A stretch of DNA of 64,000 nt from Skermanella sp. TT6 (GCF_016653635.2 NZ_CP067420.1:1059501-1123500), one strand, 5' to 3'. Shown: positions 24,373-34,248, numbered from the stretch's first letter. Translations and numbers: made by a program. The notes: generated by a model from the sequence alone, not told the origin.

Positions 24373-26649
24373 CTACGCCTCTCCCGCGCCCATCACCTTG
24401 TCGATCGTGATCGGCAGGTGCCGGATGCGGCGGCCGGTGGCGTGGTACACGGCGTTGGCGATCGCCGCCGCCGTGCCCACGATGCCGATCTCGCCCAGGC
24501 CCTTCACGCCGATCGGGCTCGCCTTGTCGTCGTGCTCGTCCACGAAGATCACGTCGATGTCCCGGACGTCGGCATGGGCCGGGATGTGGTACTCGGCGAT
24601 GTTGTGGTTCATGAAGCGGCCGAGTTCCTTGTCCATCAGGCTCTCCTCGTGGAGCGCCATGCCGATGCCGAACACGACGCCGCCCAGGATCTGGCTGCGG
24701 GCGGTCTTGGTGTTCAGGATCCTGCCGGCGGCCACCGCGTTGACGACGCGCGTCAGGCGGATCACGCCAAGCTCCTCGTCGATCCGCACCTCGACGAAGA
24801 TGGCGGAATGGGTGTAGCCCGAGTACTTCTTCTTGGTCTCCGGATCGGGCTTGGCCGTCTCCTCGGCCGAGATCTCCGCCTGCCCGCTGGCGGCCAGGGC
24901 GTCGGCCAGGGTGACGGAACGCGACGGGTCGCCGTCCACCGCGATCCGCCCGTTCCCGAACACGACGCGGTCGATGCTGAAATTGGCGAGCGGCGAGCCC
25001 TCGACGGTGCGGGCCGCGTTGAACAGCTTCTCGCGCACGGTGTAGCAGGCGGCCTGGACGGCGGTCCCGGCCGACGCCGCGGCCCAGGACCCGCCCTCGA
25101 CCGGCGACTTCGGCAGGGAGCTGTCGCCGATCTTGACCGTCACGGCCTCGATCGGGACCCCCAGCGCGTCGGCGCCGAGCTGGGCCAGGATGGTATAGGT
25201 GCCGGTGCCGATGTCGGCGGTGGCGGTCGCGACCTCCAGCGTGCCGTCGGCCTTCAGGGCGGCCCGCGCGCTGGTCTGCATCATCTGGGCTTCCCAGACG
25301 CCGGTCGCCATGCCCCAGCCGATCAGCTCCCGGCCCTCCCGCATGGAGCGGGGCTCCGGGTTCCGCTTCGACCAGCCGAACCGCTCGGCGGCCTTGGCGT
25401 AGCAGGCGCGCAGCTCCTTGCTGCTGAACGGCTTGCCCTCGTTCTCGTCCTTCTCGGCATAGTTCTTCAGCCGCAGGTCGACGGGATCGATGCCGGTCGC
25501 GTAGGCCAGCTCGTCCATCGCCGACTCCAGCGCATAGACGCCCAGCGTGGCGCCGGGCGCCCGCATGTCGCCGGGCGTGTAGGTGTTCATCTTCGCAAGC
25601 TCGTAGGTGAGCTTGGTGTTGGGGCAGTCGTACAGCAGGCCCGACCAGTTGACGACCACCTCCTGGTAGTCCTCGAAGGTCGAGGTCTCGGCCACCGCGT
25701 CGTGCCGGATGCCCTGGAGCTTGCCGTCCCTGTCGGCCGCCAGCGCCAGCGTCTGGATCGTGTCCGGCCGGTGGACGAAGGTGAACATCTGGTCGCGGGT
25801 CAGCACCACGCGGACCGACCGCTTCAGGTCCAGCGCCGCCATCACCGCCAGGTAAAGCTGATACTGAGGCCGCAGGCCGGAGCCGAAGGCGCCGCCGACG
25901 AAGGGCGAGATGACCCGGACGTCCTCCTTGTTCAGCCCGAACACGCCGGTGACGTAGTTCTGGGAATTCTGGACGCCCTGGGTCTTGTCGTAGACGGTCA
26001 GCTTGCCGCCGTCGCCCCAGATCACCGTGGTGGCGTGGGGCTCCATCGGGTTGTGGTGCTCCACCGCGACCCGGTACTCGTTCTCGAACCGGACCGGGGC
26101 CTTGGCGAAGGCGGCATCCACGTCGCCGCGCGGCGGCGGGGCCGGGGCGATGCCGTTCCGCTTCTCCTTGGGCTCGTAGGCGGCGGCGCGCTCGGCCTTC
26201 AGGTCCGACTTGTGCGGCCAGCTCTCGTACTCGATCTCCACCAGGGTGGCGGCGTAGCGGGCCAGCTCGAACGTCTCCGCCACGACCAGCCCGATCGGCT
26301 GGCCGCTGTAGGCGATCCTGTCGTCGCCCAGCGCCCGCATGGGCGAGCCCGGCGGGGCGGTCTGGTCCTGGTATTTCTTGTCCTCGTCGGCGACCTTCGG
26401 CCGGTTCAGGTGGGTGAGCACCTTGATGACGCCGGGGACCGCCTCGGCGGCCGAGGTATCGATGCGGGTGATCCGGCCGTGGGCGATCTCGGAGCAGATC
26501 ACGTAGCCGAAGGTCAGGCCGGGAGCGGGGAACTCGCCGGCATACCTGGCTCCGCCGGTCACCTTCAGCTTGCCGTCGATCCGGCGCTGGGCCGAGCCGA
26601 CATAACGCCCGCCCTCGGGGCGGCGGAAGTCCTGGATGTTGCTGGTCAT
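24373..26649 (-). CDS. paoC: Aldehyde oxidoreductase molybdenum-binding subunit (PaoC-like)
   Basis: A 758-residue large subunit of the xanthine dehydrogenase/aldehyde oxidase family. The N-terminal aldehyde oxidase domain starts RRIDGKLKVTGGARYAGEF. The molybdopterin domain contains GGAFGSGLRPQYQLYL, RAPGATLGVYALESAMDELA and the catalytic glutamate loop GVKGLGEIGIVG near the C-terminus. It hydroxylates aldehydes to acids using the cytosine- or guanine-dinucleotide molybdenum cofactor. Third gene of a Fe-S, FAD, Mo operon; 11 bases separate it from the FAD subunit. No XdhC-type maturation protein is in the window. Confidence 0.9.
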   Translation of the reverse strand: MTSNIQDFRRPEGGRYVGSAQRRIDGKLKVTGGARYAGEFPAPGLTFGYVICSEIAHGRITRIDTSAAEAVPGVIKVLTHLNRPKVADEDKKYQDQTAPPGSPMRALGDDRIAYSGQPIGLVVAETFELARYAATLVEIEYESWPHKSDLKAERAAAYEPKEKRNGIAPAPPPRGDVDAAFAKAPVRFENEYRVAVEHHNPMEPHATTVIWGDGGKLTVYDKTQGVQNSQNYVTGVFGLNKEDVRVISPFVGGAFGSGLRPQYQLYLAVMAALDLKRSVRVVLTRDQMFTFVHRPDTIQTLALAADRDGKLQGIRHDAVAETSTFEDYQEVVVNWSGLLYDCPNTKLTYELAKMNTYTPGDMRAPGATLGVYALESAMDELAYATGIDPVDLRLKNYAEKDENEGKPFSSKELRACYAKAAERFGWSKRNPEPRSMREGRELIGWGMATGVWEAQMMQTSARAALKADGTLEVATATADIGTGTYTILAQLGADALGVPIEAVTVKIGDSSLPKSPVEGGSWAAASAGTAVQAACYTVREKLFNAARTVEGSPLANFSIDRVVFGNGRIAVDGDPSRSVTLADALAASGQAEISAEETAKPDPETKKKYSGYTHSAIFVEVRIDEELGVIRLTRVVNAVAAGRILNTKTARSQILGGVVFGIGMALHEESLMDKELGRFMNHNIAEYHIPAHADVRDIDVIFVDEHDDKASPIGVKGLGEIGIVGTAAAIANAVYHATGRRIRHLPITIDKVMGAGEA

Positions 26650-26660
26650 GCCGTCTCGCC

Positions 26661-27677
26661 TCACTGGATCCGCTTGTCGATCTGGGTCTGCGGCGTTCCC
26701 GCCGCGGCCTGGGCCAGCGCCCGCACGATGGCGCGGCGTCCCAGGTCGATCTTGAAGTCGTTGTGGCCGAAGCCCTTGGCGTCGCGCAGGATATGGTCCG
26801 CCGCCTGCCTGAAGACGGCTTCCTCCGGCGCCTTGCCGCGCAGCAGGTCCTCCGCCGAGGTGTCGCGCCACGGCTTGTGGGCGACGCCGCCCAGCGCGAT
26901 CCTGGCTTCCGCGATACGGCCTCCGTCGAGGCGCAGCGCCGCCGCGACCGACACCAGGGCGAAGGCGTAGGACAGCCGGTCGCGCAACTTCAGGTACGTA
27001 TAGTTGCCGGAGAAATCCTCGTCCGGCAACTCGACCGCGACGATCAGCTCGCGCGGGCCCAGGTTGGTGTCGCGCTCCGGCTCGTTCCCCGGCAGCCGGT
27101 GGAAATCGGCCATGGGGATCACCCGCTCGCCGTCCGGCCCGGCCACGTGGACCTTCGCGGCCAGCGCGGCCAGCCCGACGCACATGTCGGACGGATGGGT
27201 CGCGATGCACTTGTCGCTGGTGCCCAGGATCGCGTTGATCCGGTTGACGCCCTTGATCGCGGAGCAGCCGCTGCCCGGCTCCCGCTTGTTGCACGGCGTG
27301 CCCGTGTCGTAGAAATACAGGCAGCGGGTGCGCTGGAGCAGGTTGCCGCCGGTCGACGCCATGTTGCGGAGCTGGGGCGACGCGCCGGCCAGGATCGAAT
27401 CCGCCAGCAGCGGGTAGCGCTTGGAAACCTGCGGATCGTACGCCAGGTCGGCGTTGGGGACCAGGGCGCCGATCCTCAGCCCGCCGGCGGAGGATTTCTC
27501 GATCCGGTCCAGCGGCAGCCGGGTGATGTCGACCAGCCGGGTCGGCCGCTCGACATTGTACTTCATCAGGTCGACCAGATTGGTGCCGCCGGCGATGAAG
27601 CGGGCATGGGGATCGGACGCCACCTCGCGGACGGCCCCGGCCACGTCGCTCGGGCGGGCATAGGAGAAGCGGTTCAT
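26661..27677 (-). CDS. paoB: Aldehyde oxidoreductase FAD-binding subunit (PaoB-like)
   Basis: A 338-residue FAD subunit (FAD_binding_5 plus CO_deh_flav_C). FAD contacts are RFIAGGTNLVDLMK (about 27-40) and ASTGGNLLQRTRC. The insert CLYFYDTGTPCNKREPGSGC, with three cysteines after NLLQRTRC, matches the extra [4Fe-4S] cluster loop of E. coli PaoB and 4-hydroxybenzoyl-CoA reductase beta subunits. The start overlaps the stop of the Fe-S subunit by four bases. Confidence 0.9.
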   Translation of the reverse strand: MNRFSYARPSDVAGAVREVASDPHARFIAGGTNLVDLMKYNVERPTRLVDITRLPLDRIEKSSAGGLRIGALVPNADLAYDPQVSKRYPLLADSILAGASPQLRNMASTGGNLLQRTRCLYFYDTGTPCNKREPGSGCSAIKGVNRINAILGTSDKCIATHPSDMCVGLAALAAKVHVAGPDGERVIPMADFHRLPGNEPERDTNLGPRELIVAVELPDEDFSGNYTYLKLRDRLSYAFALVSVAAALRLDGGRIAEARIALGGVAHKPWRDTSAEDLLRGKAPEEAVFRQAADHILRDAKGFGHNDFKIDLGRRAIVRALAQAAAGTPQTQIDKRIQ

Positions 27678-28213
27678 TCCGCGGCCTCCTTCATCCGGTC
27701 GCCCTGGCCGACCACCTGCTCGATCGCCGCCACGATGTTCGTGTAGCAGCCGCAGCGGCACAGGTTGCCGCTCATCAGCTCGCGGATCTCGTCGGCGGTG
27801 TGGGCCCTGCCTTCCTTGATCAGGCCCACGGCGGAACAGATCTGCCCGGGCGTACAGTAGCCGCACTGGAAGGCGTCGTGCTCGATGAAGGCGTCCTGGA
27901 TCGGGTGAAGGTCCTGGCCGCCCTCGATGCCCGCGATGCCCTCGATCGTGGTGACGCTGGCGCCGTCCTGCATGACAGCCAGGGTCAGGCAGGAGTTGAC
28001 CCGGCGATCGTCGATCAGAACCGTGCAGGCGCCGCACTGTCCGTGGTCGCATCCCTTCTTCGTGCCGGTCAGGTCGAGACCGTCGCGCAGCAGGTCGAGG
28101 AGGCTGGTCCAGGGTTCGACCTTCAGGTGCCGGACCTCGCCGTTGATGGTCAGGGTGATCGGGATGGCTTGCGCGGAGCCGCTTGCCGGCCCGATGTTCG
28201 GCATGGAGTTCAA
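27674..28213 (-). CDS. paoA: Aldehyde oxidoreductase 2Fe-2S subunit (PaoA-like)
   Basis: A 179-residue iron-sulfur subunit with two [2Fe-2S] clusters. The N-terminal ferredoxin-like cluster is CDHGQCGACTVLIDDRRVNSC and the C-terminal one is QCGYC ... CRCGCYTN. E. coli PaoA has a twin-arginine signal that carries the complex to the periplasm. Here the N-terminus (MNSMPNIGPASGSAQAIPI) shows no RR motif or hydrophobic core, so this complex is probably cytoplasmic unless the start is further upstream. First gene of the operon. Confidence 0.9.
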   Translation of the reverse strand: MNSMPNIGPASGSAQAIPITLTINGEVRHLKVEPWTSLLDLLRDGLDLTGTKKGCDHGQCGACTVLIDDRRVNSCLTLAVMQDGASVTTIEGIAGIEGGQDLHPIQDAFIEHDAFQCGYCTPGQICSAVGLIKEGRAHTADEIRELMSGNLCRCGCYTNIVAAIEQVVGQGDRMKEAAE

Positions 28214-28381
28214 GGCGAACCTCCTCTGGAAGCGTCGATGGGATGGAAATCGTCCGAACGGCGTGACCCATGGGCGGAGATCACTCGACCGTTCGGACAG
28301 TAACCTTTCGCCCCGGCCTCCGGTTCCCGGCAGGCCCGGTTACCATCGGATTCGGTGGAAACCGGGCAACCGGAGCGGCAT

Positions 28382-29920
28382 ATGGGTGTTGTCCGGATCG
28401 GCATCGGGCCACCCAGACGAACCCTTCAGGACGAACTTCCCTCGGAGCCGGCAGACGCCATGCGGACCAACGTTCTTCACGCCGCGACACGCAAGGAGCG
28501 GTCGCTGGACCAGATGCTGGCGAGCCAGGCCCTGTCCAGGGTGACCGGCGCCACGGCCGTGCCCGGCAACGGCCTTCGCCTGCTCAGGAACGGGGCCGAG
28601 AACTATCCGGCCTGGATCGAGGCGATCGGTTCGGCCCGCGACTGGATCCAGTTCGAGAACTACATCATCTACGACGACGCGACCGGCCGCACCTTCGTGG
28701 ACCTGCTGGCGGAGCGCGCCCGCGCGGGCGTCCGCATATATTTCCTGTACGACTGGCTCGGCTGCTTCCGCAAGCTGTCGCGCCCCATGCTCCGGACCCT
28801 GACCCAGGCCGGCGTCCAGATCCGGACCTTCAACCCGCCGCGCCTGGACAGCCCGCTCGGCTGGCTCAGCCGGAACCACCGCAAGACGCTGACGGTGGAC
28901 GGGCGGATCGGTTTCGTTTCCGGCCTCTGCGTCGGCGATGCCTGGGCCGGCGATCCGACCGGCAGGCGCAAGCCGTGGCGCGACACCGGCGTCGCCATAG
29001 AGGGTCCCGTGCTGGACGACCTGGAAGCGGCGTTCCGCCGCAGCTGGAACGCCGCTGGCCCGGCGCTGGAACGGCTGGAACCCCGGGAGCCGCGCGGGCT
29101 TCCGGCATCGGCCGGCGACGTCTCGATCCGGCTGATCGAGGGCCAGCCGTCGGAGATGGGGGTCTATCGCCTCGACCTGCTGATCGCCGCCGGGGTGCAG
29201 GACCGGCTGTGGCTGACCGACGCCTATTTCGTCGGCACCACCGCCTATATCCAGGCACTGGGCGAGGCGGCGCGCGACGGCGTCGATGTCAGGCTGCTGG
29301 TGCCCGGGATCAGCGACATCCCGATCACCCAGGCGCTGTCGCGGGCGAGCTACCGGCCGCTGCTGGAGGCCGGCGTCCGCATCTTCGAGTGGAACGGCCC
29401 GATGCTCCACGCCAAGACCGCGGTGGCCGACGGCCACTGGGCGCGGGTCGGCTCGACCAACCTCAACATCGCGAGCTGGATCGGCAACTGGGAACTGGAC
29501 CTCGCGATCGAGGACAGCCGCTTCGCCGAGGCGATGGAGACCATGTACCTGGAGGACCTGGCGCAGTCGACCGAGGTGGTGCTCGACGTCAAGCACCGGC
29601 CCAAGGCCCTCGCTCCGCGCAGCCCCCGGGGACACCGCCAGAAGAAGCCCAGCACCGCCCGCGTCGCCGCGGGCAGCCTCGGCATCGGCAACACGGTGGG
29701 AGCGGCCCTGACCAACCGCCGCGCCGTCGGCCGGGCGGAAGCCGGGGTCCTGGCCGGGGCGGGGGCGATCCTGCTGGTGGTGGCGATCCTGGCGGCCTTC
29801 TTCCCGCGCCTGATCGCGGTCCCGATCATGCTGGCTGCACTGCTGGTCGGCGGCGGACTGCTGATGCGCGCCTGGAAGCTCAGGCATCCCGCCAAGGTCC
29901 GCCTGTCCGACCCGGTTTAG
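28382..29920 (+). CDS. Phospholipase D-like / cardiolipin synthase family protein
   Basis: A 512-residue protein with two HKD catalytic motifs, HRKTLTVDG (first half) and LHAKTAVADGHW followed by GSTNLN (second half), as in cardiolipin synthases and other PLD transphosphatidylases. Two hydrophobic helices sit near the C-terminus (AGVLAGAGAILLVVAILAAF and LIAVPIMLAALLVGGGLLM), unlike ClsA where they are N-terminal. The ATG at 28382 has GGAG six bases upstream; an alternative ATG lies at 28460. Probably acts on phosphatidylglycerol at the inner membrane. Divergent from paoA. Confidence 0.87.
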   Translation: MGVVRIGIGPPRRTLQDELPSEPADAMRTNVLHAATRKERSLDQMLASQALSRVTGATAVPGNGLRLLRNGAENYPAWIEAIGSARDWIQFENYIIYDDATGRTFVDLLAERARAGVRIYFLYDWLGCFRKLSRPMLRTLTQAGVQIRTFNPPRLDSPLGWLSRNHRKTLTVDGRIGFVSGLCVGDAWAGDPTGRRKPWRDTGVAIEGPVLDDLEAAFRRSWNAAGPALERLEPREPRGLPASAGDVSIRLIEGQPSEMGVYRLDLLIAAGVQDRLWLTDAYFVGTTAYIQALGEAARDGVDVRLLVPGISDIPITQALSRASYRPLLEAGVRIFEWNGPMLHAKTAVADGHWARVGSTNLNIASWIGNWELDLAIEDSRFAEAMETMYLEDLAQSTEVVLDVKHRPKALAPRSPRGHRQKKPSTARVAAGSLGIGNTVGAALTNRRAVGRAEAGVLAGAGAILLVVAILAAFFPRLIAVPIMLAALLVGGGLLMRAWKLRHPAKVRLSDPV

Positions 29921-29932
29921 AGCCGTGCCCGC

Positions 29933-29993
29933 GGCTCGATGCAGGGCGGAGATGATGCGGGTTGAAGATCGTAGGTTGCGTCTATGGCGCAAC
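29933..29993. repeat. Nested palindromic repeat, copy C (left arm lost)
   Basis: The right arm at 29970-29993 has the same ends as copies A and B but with two or three changes (GGTTGCGTCTATGGCGCAAC). The preceding loop from CGGCTCGATGCAGGG matches copy B. The left arm is replaced by unrelated sequence. It lies between the convergent PLD-type and glucokinase genes. Confidence 0.8.
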
Positions 29994-30024
29994 GCATCGG
30001 ATCAGCCCTAGCGGCGGGGCGGCG

Positions 30025-30984
30025 TTACGCGACCTTGTCCAGGACGGCCTTCAGTCCTAGGAAGGCCGGCAGCTCATGGGTCACGACATATGTGGGTATC
30101 GGCCCGAGAAAGTCGCGCAGCCGGCCCTTCTCGACGAACCGCTCGCGGAACCGGGAGCGGTTGAAGAAGCCGCCGAGCCGGGGGACGATGCCGCCCGCGA
30201 TATAGACTCCCCCGCGCGAGCCCAGGGTCAGCGCGAGGTTGCCGGCGACGGTACCCAGCATGGCGCAGAACATCTCCAGCGCCTCGACGCAGGTCGCGTC
30301 GCTGCCGTCCAGCCCGCGGCCCGCGATGTCGGCGGGGGTCAGGCCCTCGGGCTCGCGGTGGTCGAGCAGGGAAAGGGCCTCGTACAGGTTGACGAGCCCT
30401 TGGCCGGAGATCACCCGCTCCGCCGAGACATGGGTGAACTGCCTGCGGAGCCGGTCGAGCACGGCGCTCTCCCGGTCCGAGACCGGCGCCATGGTCACGT
30501 GCCCGCCTTCTCCCGCGAGCGCGGTCCAGCCTCCGGGACCATGGATCAGGCCGGAAACGCCCAGGCCGGTGCCGGGGCCGATCACGCCGATCACGTCATG
30601 CGGGACGGGTGACCCGTCGCCGACCTGGAGCCGGTCGGCCTCGGCCAGCAGCGGGATCGACATGGCGACGGCGGTGAAGTCGTTGACCACCTCCAGCCGG
30701 CCGAGGCCGAGCGCCTTGCAGGTCTCCAGCACCGAGAAGGTCCAGGGATGGTTGGTCATGGTCAGCACGTCGCCGGTCACCGGCCCGGCGATCGCGAAGG
30801 CGCCTTCCGCCGGGTGGGCGTCGGGCTGGGCGGAGGCCAGGTAGGCTTGGCCCGCGGCCTCCAGCGTGGGATAGCCGTTGCAGGGCAGGGTGCGGGTGTG
30901 GAGCAGGCGGCCGGCCGCGTCGAGCAACCCGAAGCGGGCGTTGGTCGCGCCGATGTCGGCGACGAGATAGCGTGTTCCGGTCAT
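30025..30984 (-). CDS. glk: Glucokinase
   Basis: A 319-residue ROK-unrelated glucokinase (Pfam Glucokinase). It has the phosphate loop VADIGATNARFGL (8-20), NDFTAVAMSIPLL, GPGTGLGVSGL and the sugar-binding EGGHV. It phosphorylates glucose with ATP in the cytoplasm. Last gene of the otsB-GH15-otsA-glk unit, 31 bases after otsA. In this setting it may recycle glucose released by the GH15 enzyme. Confidence 0.92.
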   Translation of the reverse strand: MTGTRYLVADIGATNARFGLLDAAGRLLHTRTLPCNGYPTLEAAGQAYLASAQPDAHPAEGAFAIAGPVTGDVLTMTNHPWTFSVLETCKALGLGRLEVVNDFTAVAMSIPLLAEADRLQVGDGSPVPHDVIGVIGPGTGLGVSGLIHGPGGWTALAGEGGHVTMAPVSDRESAVLDRLRRQFTHVSAERVISGQGLVNLYEALSLLDHREPEGLTPADIAGRGLDGSDATCVEALEMFCAMLGTVAGNLALTLGSRGGVYIAGGIVPRLGGFFNRSRFRERFVEKGRLRDFLGPIPTYVVTHELPAFLGLKAVLDKVA

Positions 30985-31015
30985 GGGTCCCTCTCCTTCT
31001 GCTTTCCCCCCGTGG

Positions 31016-32413
31016 TCAGCTATCGTAGGGCGCCCGCGTCAGCGCCGTGACGAAATTCTCGCGCCAGACCGAGATATCGTTCCGCCGGAGCACGCCCATC
31101 ATGTCGGCATGGCGCTGCCTTCGCTCCTCCAGCGGCATGGTCAGCGCCCGCTGGAGCGCGTCGGCGACGGATTCGATGTCATAGGGATTGACGATCAGCG
31201 CCGAATCCAGCTCCTCCGCGGCGCCGGCGAAACGGGACAGCACCAGCACGCCTGGGTCCTCCGGGTCCTGGCAGGCGACATATTCCTTCGCGACCAGGTT
31301 CATGCCGTCGCGCAGCGGGGTCACCAGCCCGACCTTGCTGACCCGGAAGAACCCGGCCAGGGAGCGGCGGGTGAAGCTCTTGTTCAGGTAGCGGATCGGC
31401 ACCCAGTCGAACTCGGCGAAGCGGCCGTTGATGTGGCCGCTCAGCGTCTCCAGCTCCTTGCGGATCGCGATGTATTCCGGCACGTCGGAGCGGGACGGCG
31501 GGGCGATCTGAAGGAACGAGACGTGTCCCCGGTTGGCCGGGTAGTTCTCCAGCAGGCAGTGGAAGGACTCGAAGCGCTGCGGCAGCCCCTTGGAATAGTC
31601 CAGCCGGTCGACGCCGATGATCAGGTCGCGCCCGACCAGGCTGTCCCGCAGGCGCTCGGTCTGGCGGGTGTTGGCCGCCTGCGCCGCCAGAGCGACCAGC
31701 GGCTCCGTGTCGATGCTGATCGGGAAGGAGCGGGCCACCAGGGTACGGCCGAACGCCTTGATGTAGTATCCCTCGCCGGGTCCCCGATCGGTCACCGTGC
31801 CGCGCGCCTCGAACCGGATATAGTTGATGAAGCAGCGCAGGTCGCACAGCGTGTGGAACCCGACCACGTCGTAGGCGCACAGCGCCCGCACCAGGTCCTC
31901 GTGGTTGGGCAGGGCCACCAGGATCTCGGGTGCCGGGAAGGGGGTGTGCAGGAAGAAGCCCATGCGGTGCTTCATCCCGATCATGCGGAGCTGCTCGGCG
32001 AACGGGATCAGGTGGTAGTCGTGGACCCAGACCATGTCGTCCGGCTCCAGCAGCGGCGCCAGCTTGGAGGCGAACAGGCTGTTGACCCGCTGGTATCCCG
32101 CATAGTTGCGCCGGCTGAAATTGGTCAGCCCGAGCCGGAAATGGAACAGCGGCCACAGCGTGGAGTTGGCGTAGCCGTTGTAGTATTCCTCGTAGTCCCG
32201 CTTCGCCAGGTCGAGGGTCGCATAGGTCAGGCGACCGACCGGCGTCAGGCTGGGGGCGGACGGCGGCGCCGCGACGACGTCGCCGCTCCAGCCGAACCAG
32301 ATGCCGCCGGTCTTCTTGAGGGCGGCCAGCACGGCGACGGCGAGCCCGCCGGCCGACTGCTTGCCCTCGTCGATCGGGGCGACCCGGTTCGACACCACGA
32401 CCAGTCTGCTCAA
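31016..32413 (-). CDS. otsA: Alpha,alpha-trehalose-phosphate synthase
   Basis: A 465-residue GT20 enzyme that makes trehalose 6-phosphate from UDP-glucose and glucose 6-phosphate. Typical features: N-terminal VVVSNRVAP with [53 protein letters not shown] and [14 protein letters not shown]. Length is standard for bacterial OtsA. The ATG overlaps the GH15 stop by four bases. Confidence 0.96.
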   Translation of the reverse strand: MSRLVVVSNRVAPIDEGKQSAGGLAVAVLAALKKTGGIWFGWSGDVVAAPPSAPSLTPVGRLTYATLDLAKRDYEEYYNGYANSTLWPLFHFRLGLTNFSRRNYAGYQRVNSLFASKLAPLLEPDDMVWVHDYHLIPFAEQLRMIGMKHRMGFFLHTPFPAPEILVALPNHEDLVRALCAYDVVGFHTLCDLRCFINYIRFEARGTVTDRGPGEGYYIKAFGRTLVARSFPISIDTEPLVALAAQAANTRQTERLRDSLVGRDLIIGVDRLDYSKGLPQRFESFHCLLENYPANRGHVSFLQIAPPSRSDVPEYIAIRKELETLSGHINGRFAEFDWVPIRYLNKSFTRRSLAGFFRVSKVGLVTPLRDGMNLVAKEYVACQDPEDPGVLVLSRFAGAAEELDSALIVNPYDIESVADALQRALTMPLEERRQRHADMMGVLRRNDISVWRENFVTALTRAPYDS

Positions 32414-34248
32414 AACGCTTCCTCCCAGGGTTTGCTCAGCCGCATGGCCGAGTTGATCAGGCCGACCATCGAATAGGTCTGGGGATAGTTGCCCCAGAGC
32501 TCGCCGGTGGCCGGGTCGATGTCCTCCGACAGCAGTCCCACATGGTTGCGGTGGGACAGCATCTGCTCGAACAGGGTCCGAGCCTCATCCTTCCGGCCGA
32601 TCGCCGCGAGGGCGTCGATATACCAGAAGGTGCAGATGGTGAAAGCCGTCTCAGGATAGCCGAAATCATCCGCGGCCACGTACCGGTAGAGCATGCTACC
32701 CCGCTTGAGCGTGTTCTCGATCGCCGCCACGGTGCCGAGGAACCGGGGATCGCGCGCCTCGATGAAGCGCAATTCGTGCATCAGCAGCAGACTGGCGTCG
32801 ATCTTCCCGACGCTTTCGCGGTTGCCATGGTCGAAACCGTCGCCGCCGCGGTAGGCATCCACGAAGCTGTTCAGCTTCGGATTCCAGGCCCGCTCAAGCA
32901 CGGTTTCCCGAATCCTGTCGGCATGCTCGCGCCAGTGGGCCGCGCGTTCCTCGAGGCGGAGCTGGCAGGCGATCCGGGCCAGCCGGTCGCAGGCGGCCCA
33001 GCACATCACCGAGGAGAAGGTATGGACGTGCTCGGCGGTCCGCAGCTCCCACAGGCCGGCGTCCGGCTTGTCGTAAAGCATGACCGCCTGGTCGCCCAGC
33101 AGTTCCAGCCGCCGGAACAGGTCGATGCCCCCCGGCCTGGCCAGCCGCTGGTCGAAGAAGGCCTGGGCGGAGGCCAGGATCACGGCGCCGTAGCTGTCGT
33201 TCTGGATCTGCGCATAGGCCTCGTTGCCGACGCGGACCGGCCCCATGCCGCGGTATCCCGCGAGGCTCGACGCCGCGCGCTCGACCAGCCGCATCTCCTG
33301 CGCGATGCCGTAGACCGGCTGGAGCGTGCCCTTGGAGGCCCCGGCCACGATGTTGGTGATGTAGTGGAGATAGTTCTCCATGGTGATGGTCACGCCCAGG
33401 CTGTTGAGCGCCTGGATGACGAAATAGGCGTCCCGGACCCAGCAATACCGGTAGTCCCAGTTGCGTATCGTGCCCGGCGCCTCCGGGATCGAGGTGGTGA
33501 CCGCCGCGATGACCGCGCCGGTCTCCTCGAAGGTGCAGATCTTCAGGGTGATGGCGGCGCGGATCACCGCGTCCTGCCACTCGAACGGCAGCGCCAGCGA
33601 TCGGGCATATTGCCGCCAATAGTCCCGCGTCAGCTCGAGCAGCCGGCGCCCGCTCTCGTCGATCGGCGCGCGCAGGGGCTCGTCGGGGCCGAGGATCAGG
33701 GTGACCGGCTCGTCCAGCACGAACGGGGTCTCGTCCAGGATGTAGGCGATCGGTGCCGCGGTGGTCAGCCGGAGCACCTTGTCCGCCGAGACGTAGCGGA
33801 TATGGTTGCTGCCGCGGGTGATCTCGGGCGCCACCTCGCCATAGTCGAACCGCGGACGGACCCGGATCACGATGCGCGGCGTTCCGCGCAGCGTCCGGAC
33901 CAGGCGGACGATCGTGGCCGGCCGGTACGACCTGCCGTGGTGCTGGTGGCGCGGCGCGAAGTCGGTGATCTCGATCGCGGATCCGTTGCCGTCGTGGAGG
34001 ACGGTTTCCACCACGGCCGTGTTGGGCAGGTAGCGTTGTTCCGAGCCGGTGCAGCCCAGCAACTCGATCTCGTAGAATCCCCAATCGGGGACTGTGCGCC
34101 CGTCATCACCCGGCGCGCCGTTCAGAAGGCTGCAGAAGACCGGATCGCCGTCCGGGCGCGGCTGGCAGGACCAGACGATACGGGCCCTGGTATCGAGCAG
34201 GGCGGTAAAGCTGCAGTTGCCGATCAGGGCCAGGTTGAGGGTGTCCAT
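32410..34248 (-). CDS. Glycoside hydrolase family 15 protein (glucoamylase/trehalase type)
   Basis: A 612-residue GH15 protein. The N-terminal beta-sandwich (IGNCSFTALLDTRARIVWSC) is followed by an (alpha/alpha)6 barrel with NWDYRYCWVRDAYFVIQAL and a C-terminal NYPQTYSMVGLINSAMRL segment typical of bacterial GH15. No signal peptide, so it acts in the cytoplasm. GH15 members include glucoamylases and a trehalase group known from actinobacteria and some proteobacteria. Its place between otsB and otsA favours trehalose or a related glucan as substrate. The start at 34248 is 16 bases after otsB. Confidence 0.88.
   Translation of the reverse strand: MDTLNLALIGNCSFTALLDTRARIVWSCQPRPDGDPVFCSLLNGAPGDDGRTVPDWGFYEIELLGCTGSEQRYLPNTAVVETVLHDGNGSAIEITDFAPRHQHHGRSYRPATIVRLVRTLRGTPRIVIRVRPRFDYGEVAPEITRGSNHIRYVSADKVLRLTTAAPIAYILDETPFVLDEPVTLILGPDEPLRAPIDESGRRLLELTRDYWRQYARSLALPFEWQDAVIRAAITLKICTFEETGAVIAAVTTSIPEAPGTIRNWDYRYCWVRDAYFVIQALNSLGVTITMENYLHYITNIVAGASKGTLQPVYGIAQEMRLVERAASSLAGYRGMGPVRVGNEAYAQIQNDSYGAVILASAQAFFDQRLARPGGIDLFRRLELLGDQAVMLYDKPDAGLWELRTAEHVHTFSSVMCWAACDRLARIACQLRLEERAAHWREHADRIRETVLERAWNPKLNSFVDAYRGGDGFDHGNRESVGKIDASLLLMHELRFIEARDPRFLGTVAAIENTLKRGSMLYRYVAADDFGYPETAFTICTFWYIDALAAIGRKDEARTLFEQMLSHRNHVGLLSEDIDPATGELWGNYPQTYSMVGLINSAMRLSKPWEEAF

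Noticed and set aside
24232-26970. A 912-residue open frame on the + strand
   Set aside because: It lies opposite the paoC gene, is Arg/Gly/His/Val-rich and has no family features; a GC-driven shadow of the real gene.
28340-29992. A 550-residue open frame on the - strand
   Set aside because: Antisense to the PLD-type gene and starting inside repeat copy C; no recognisable protein features.
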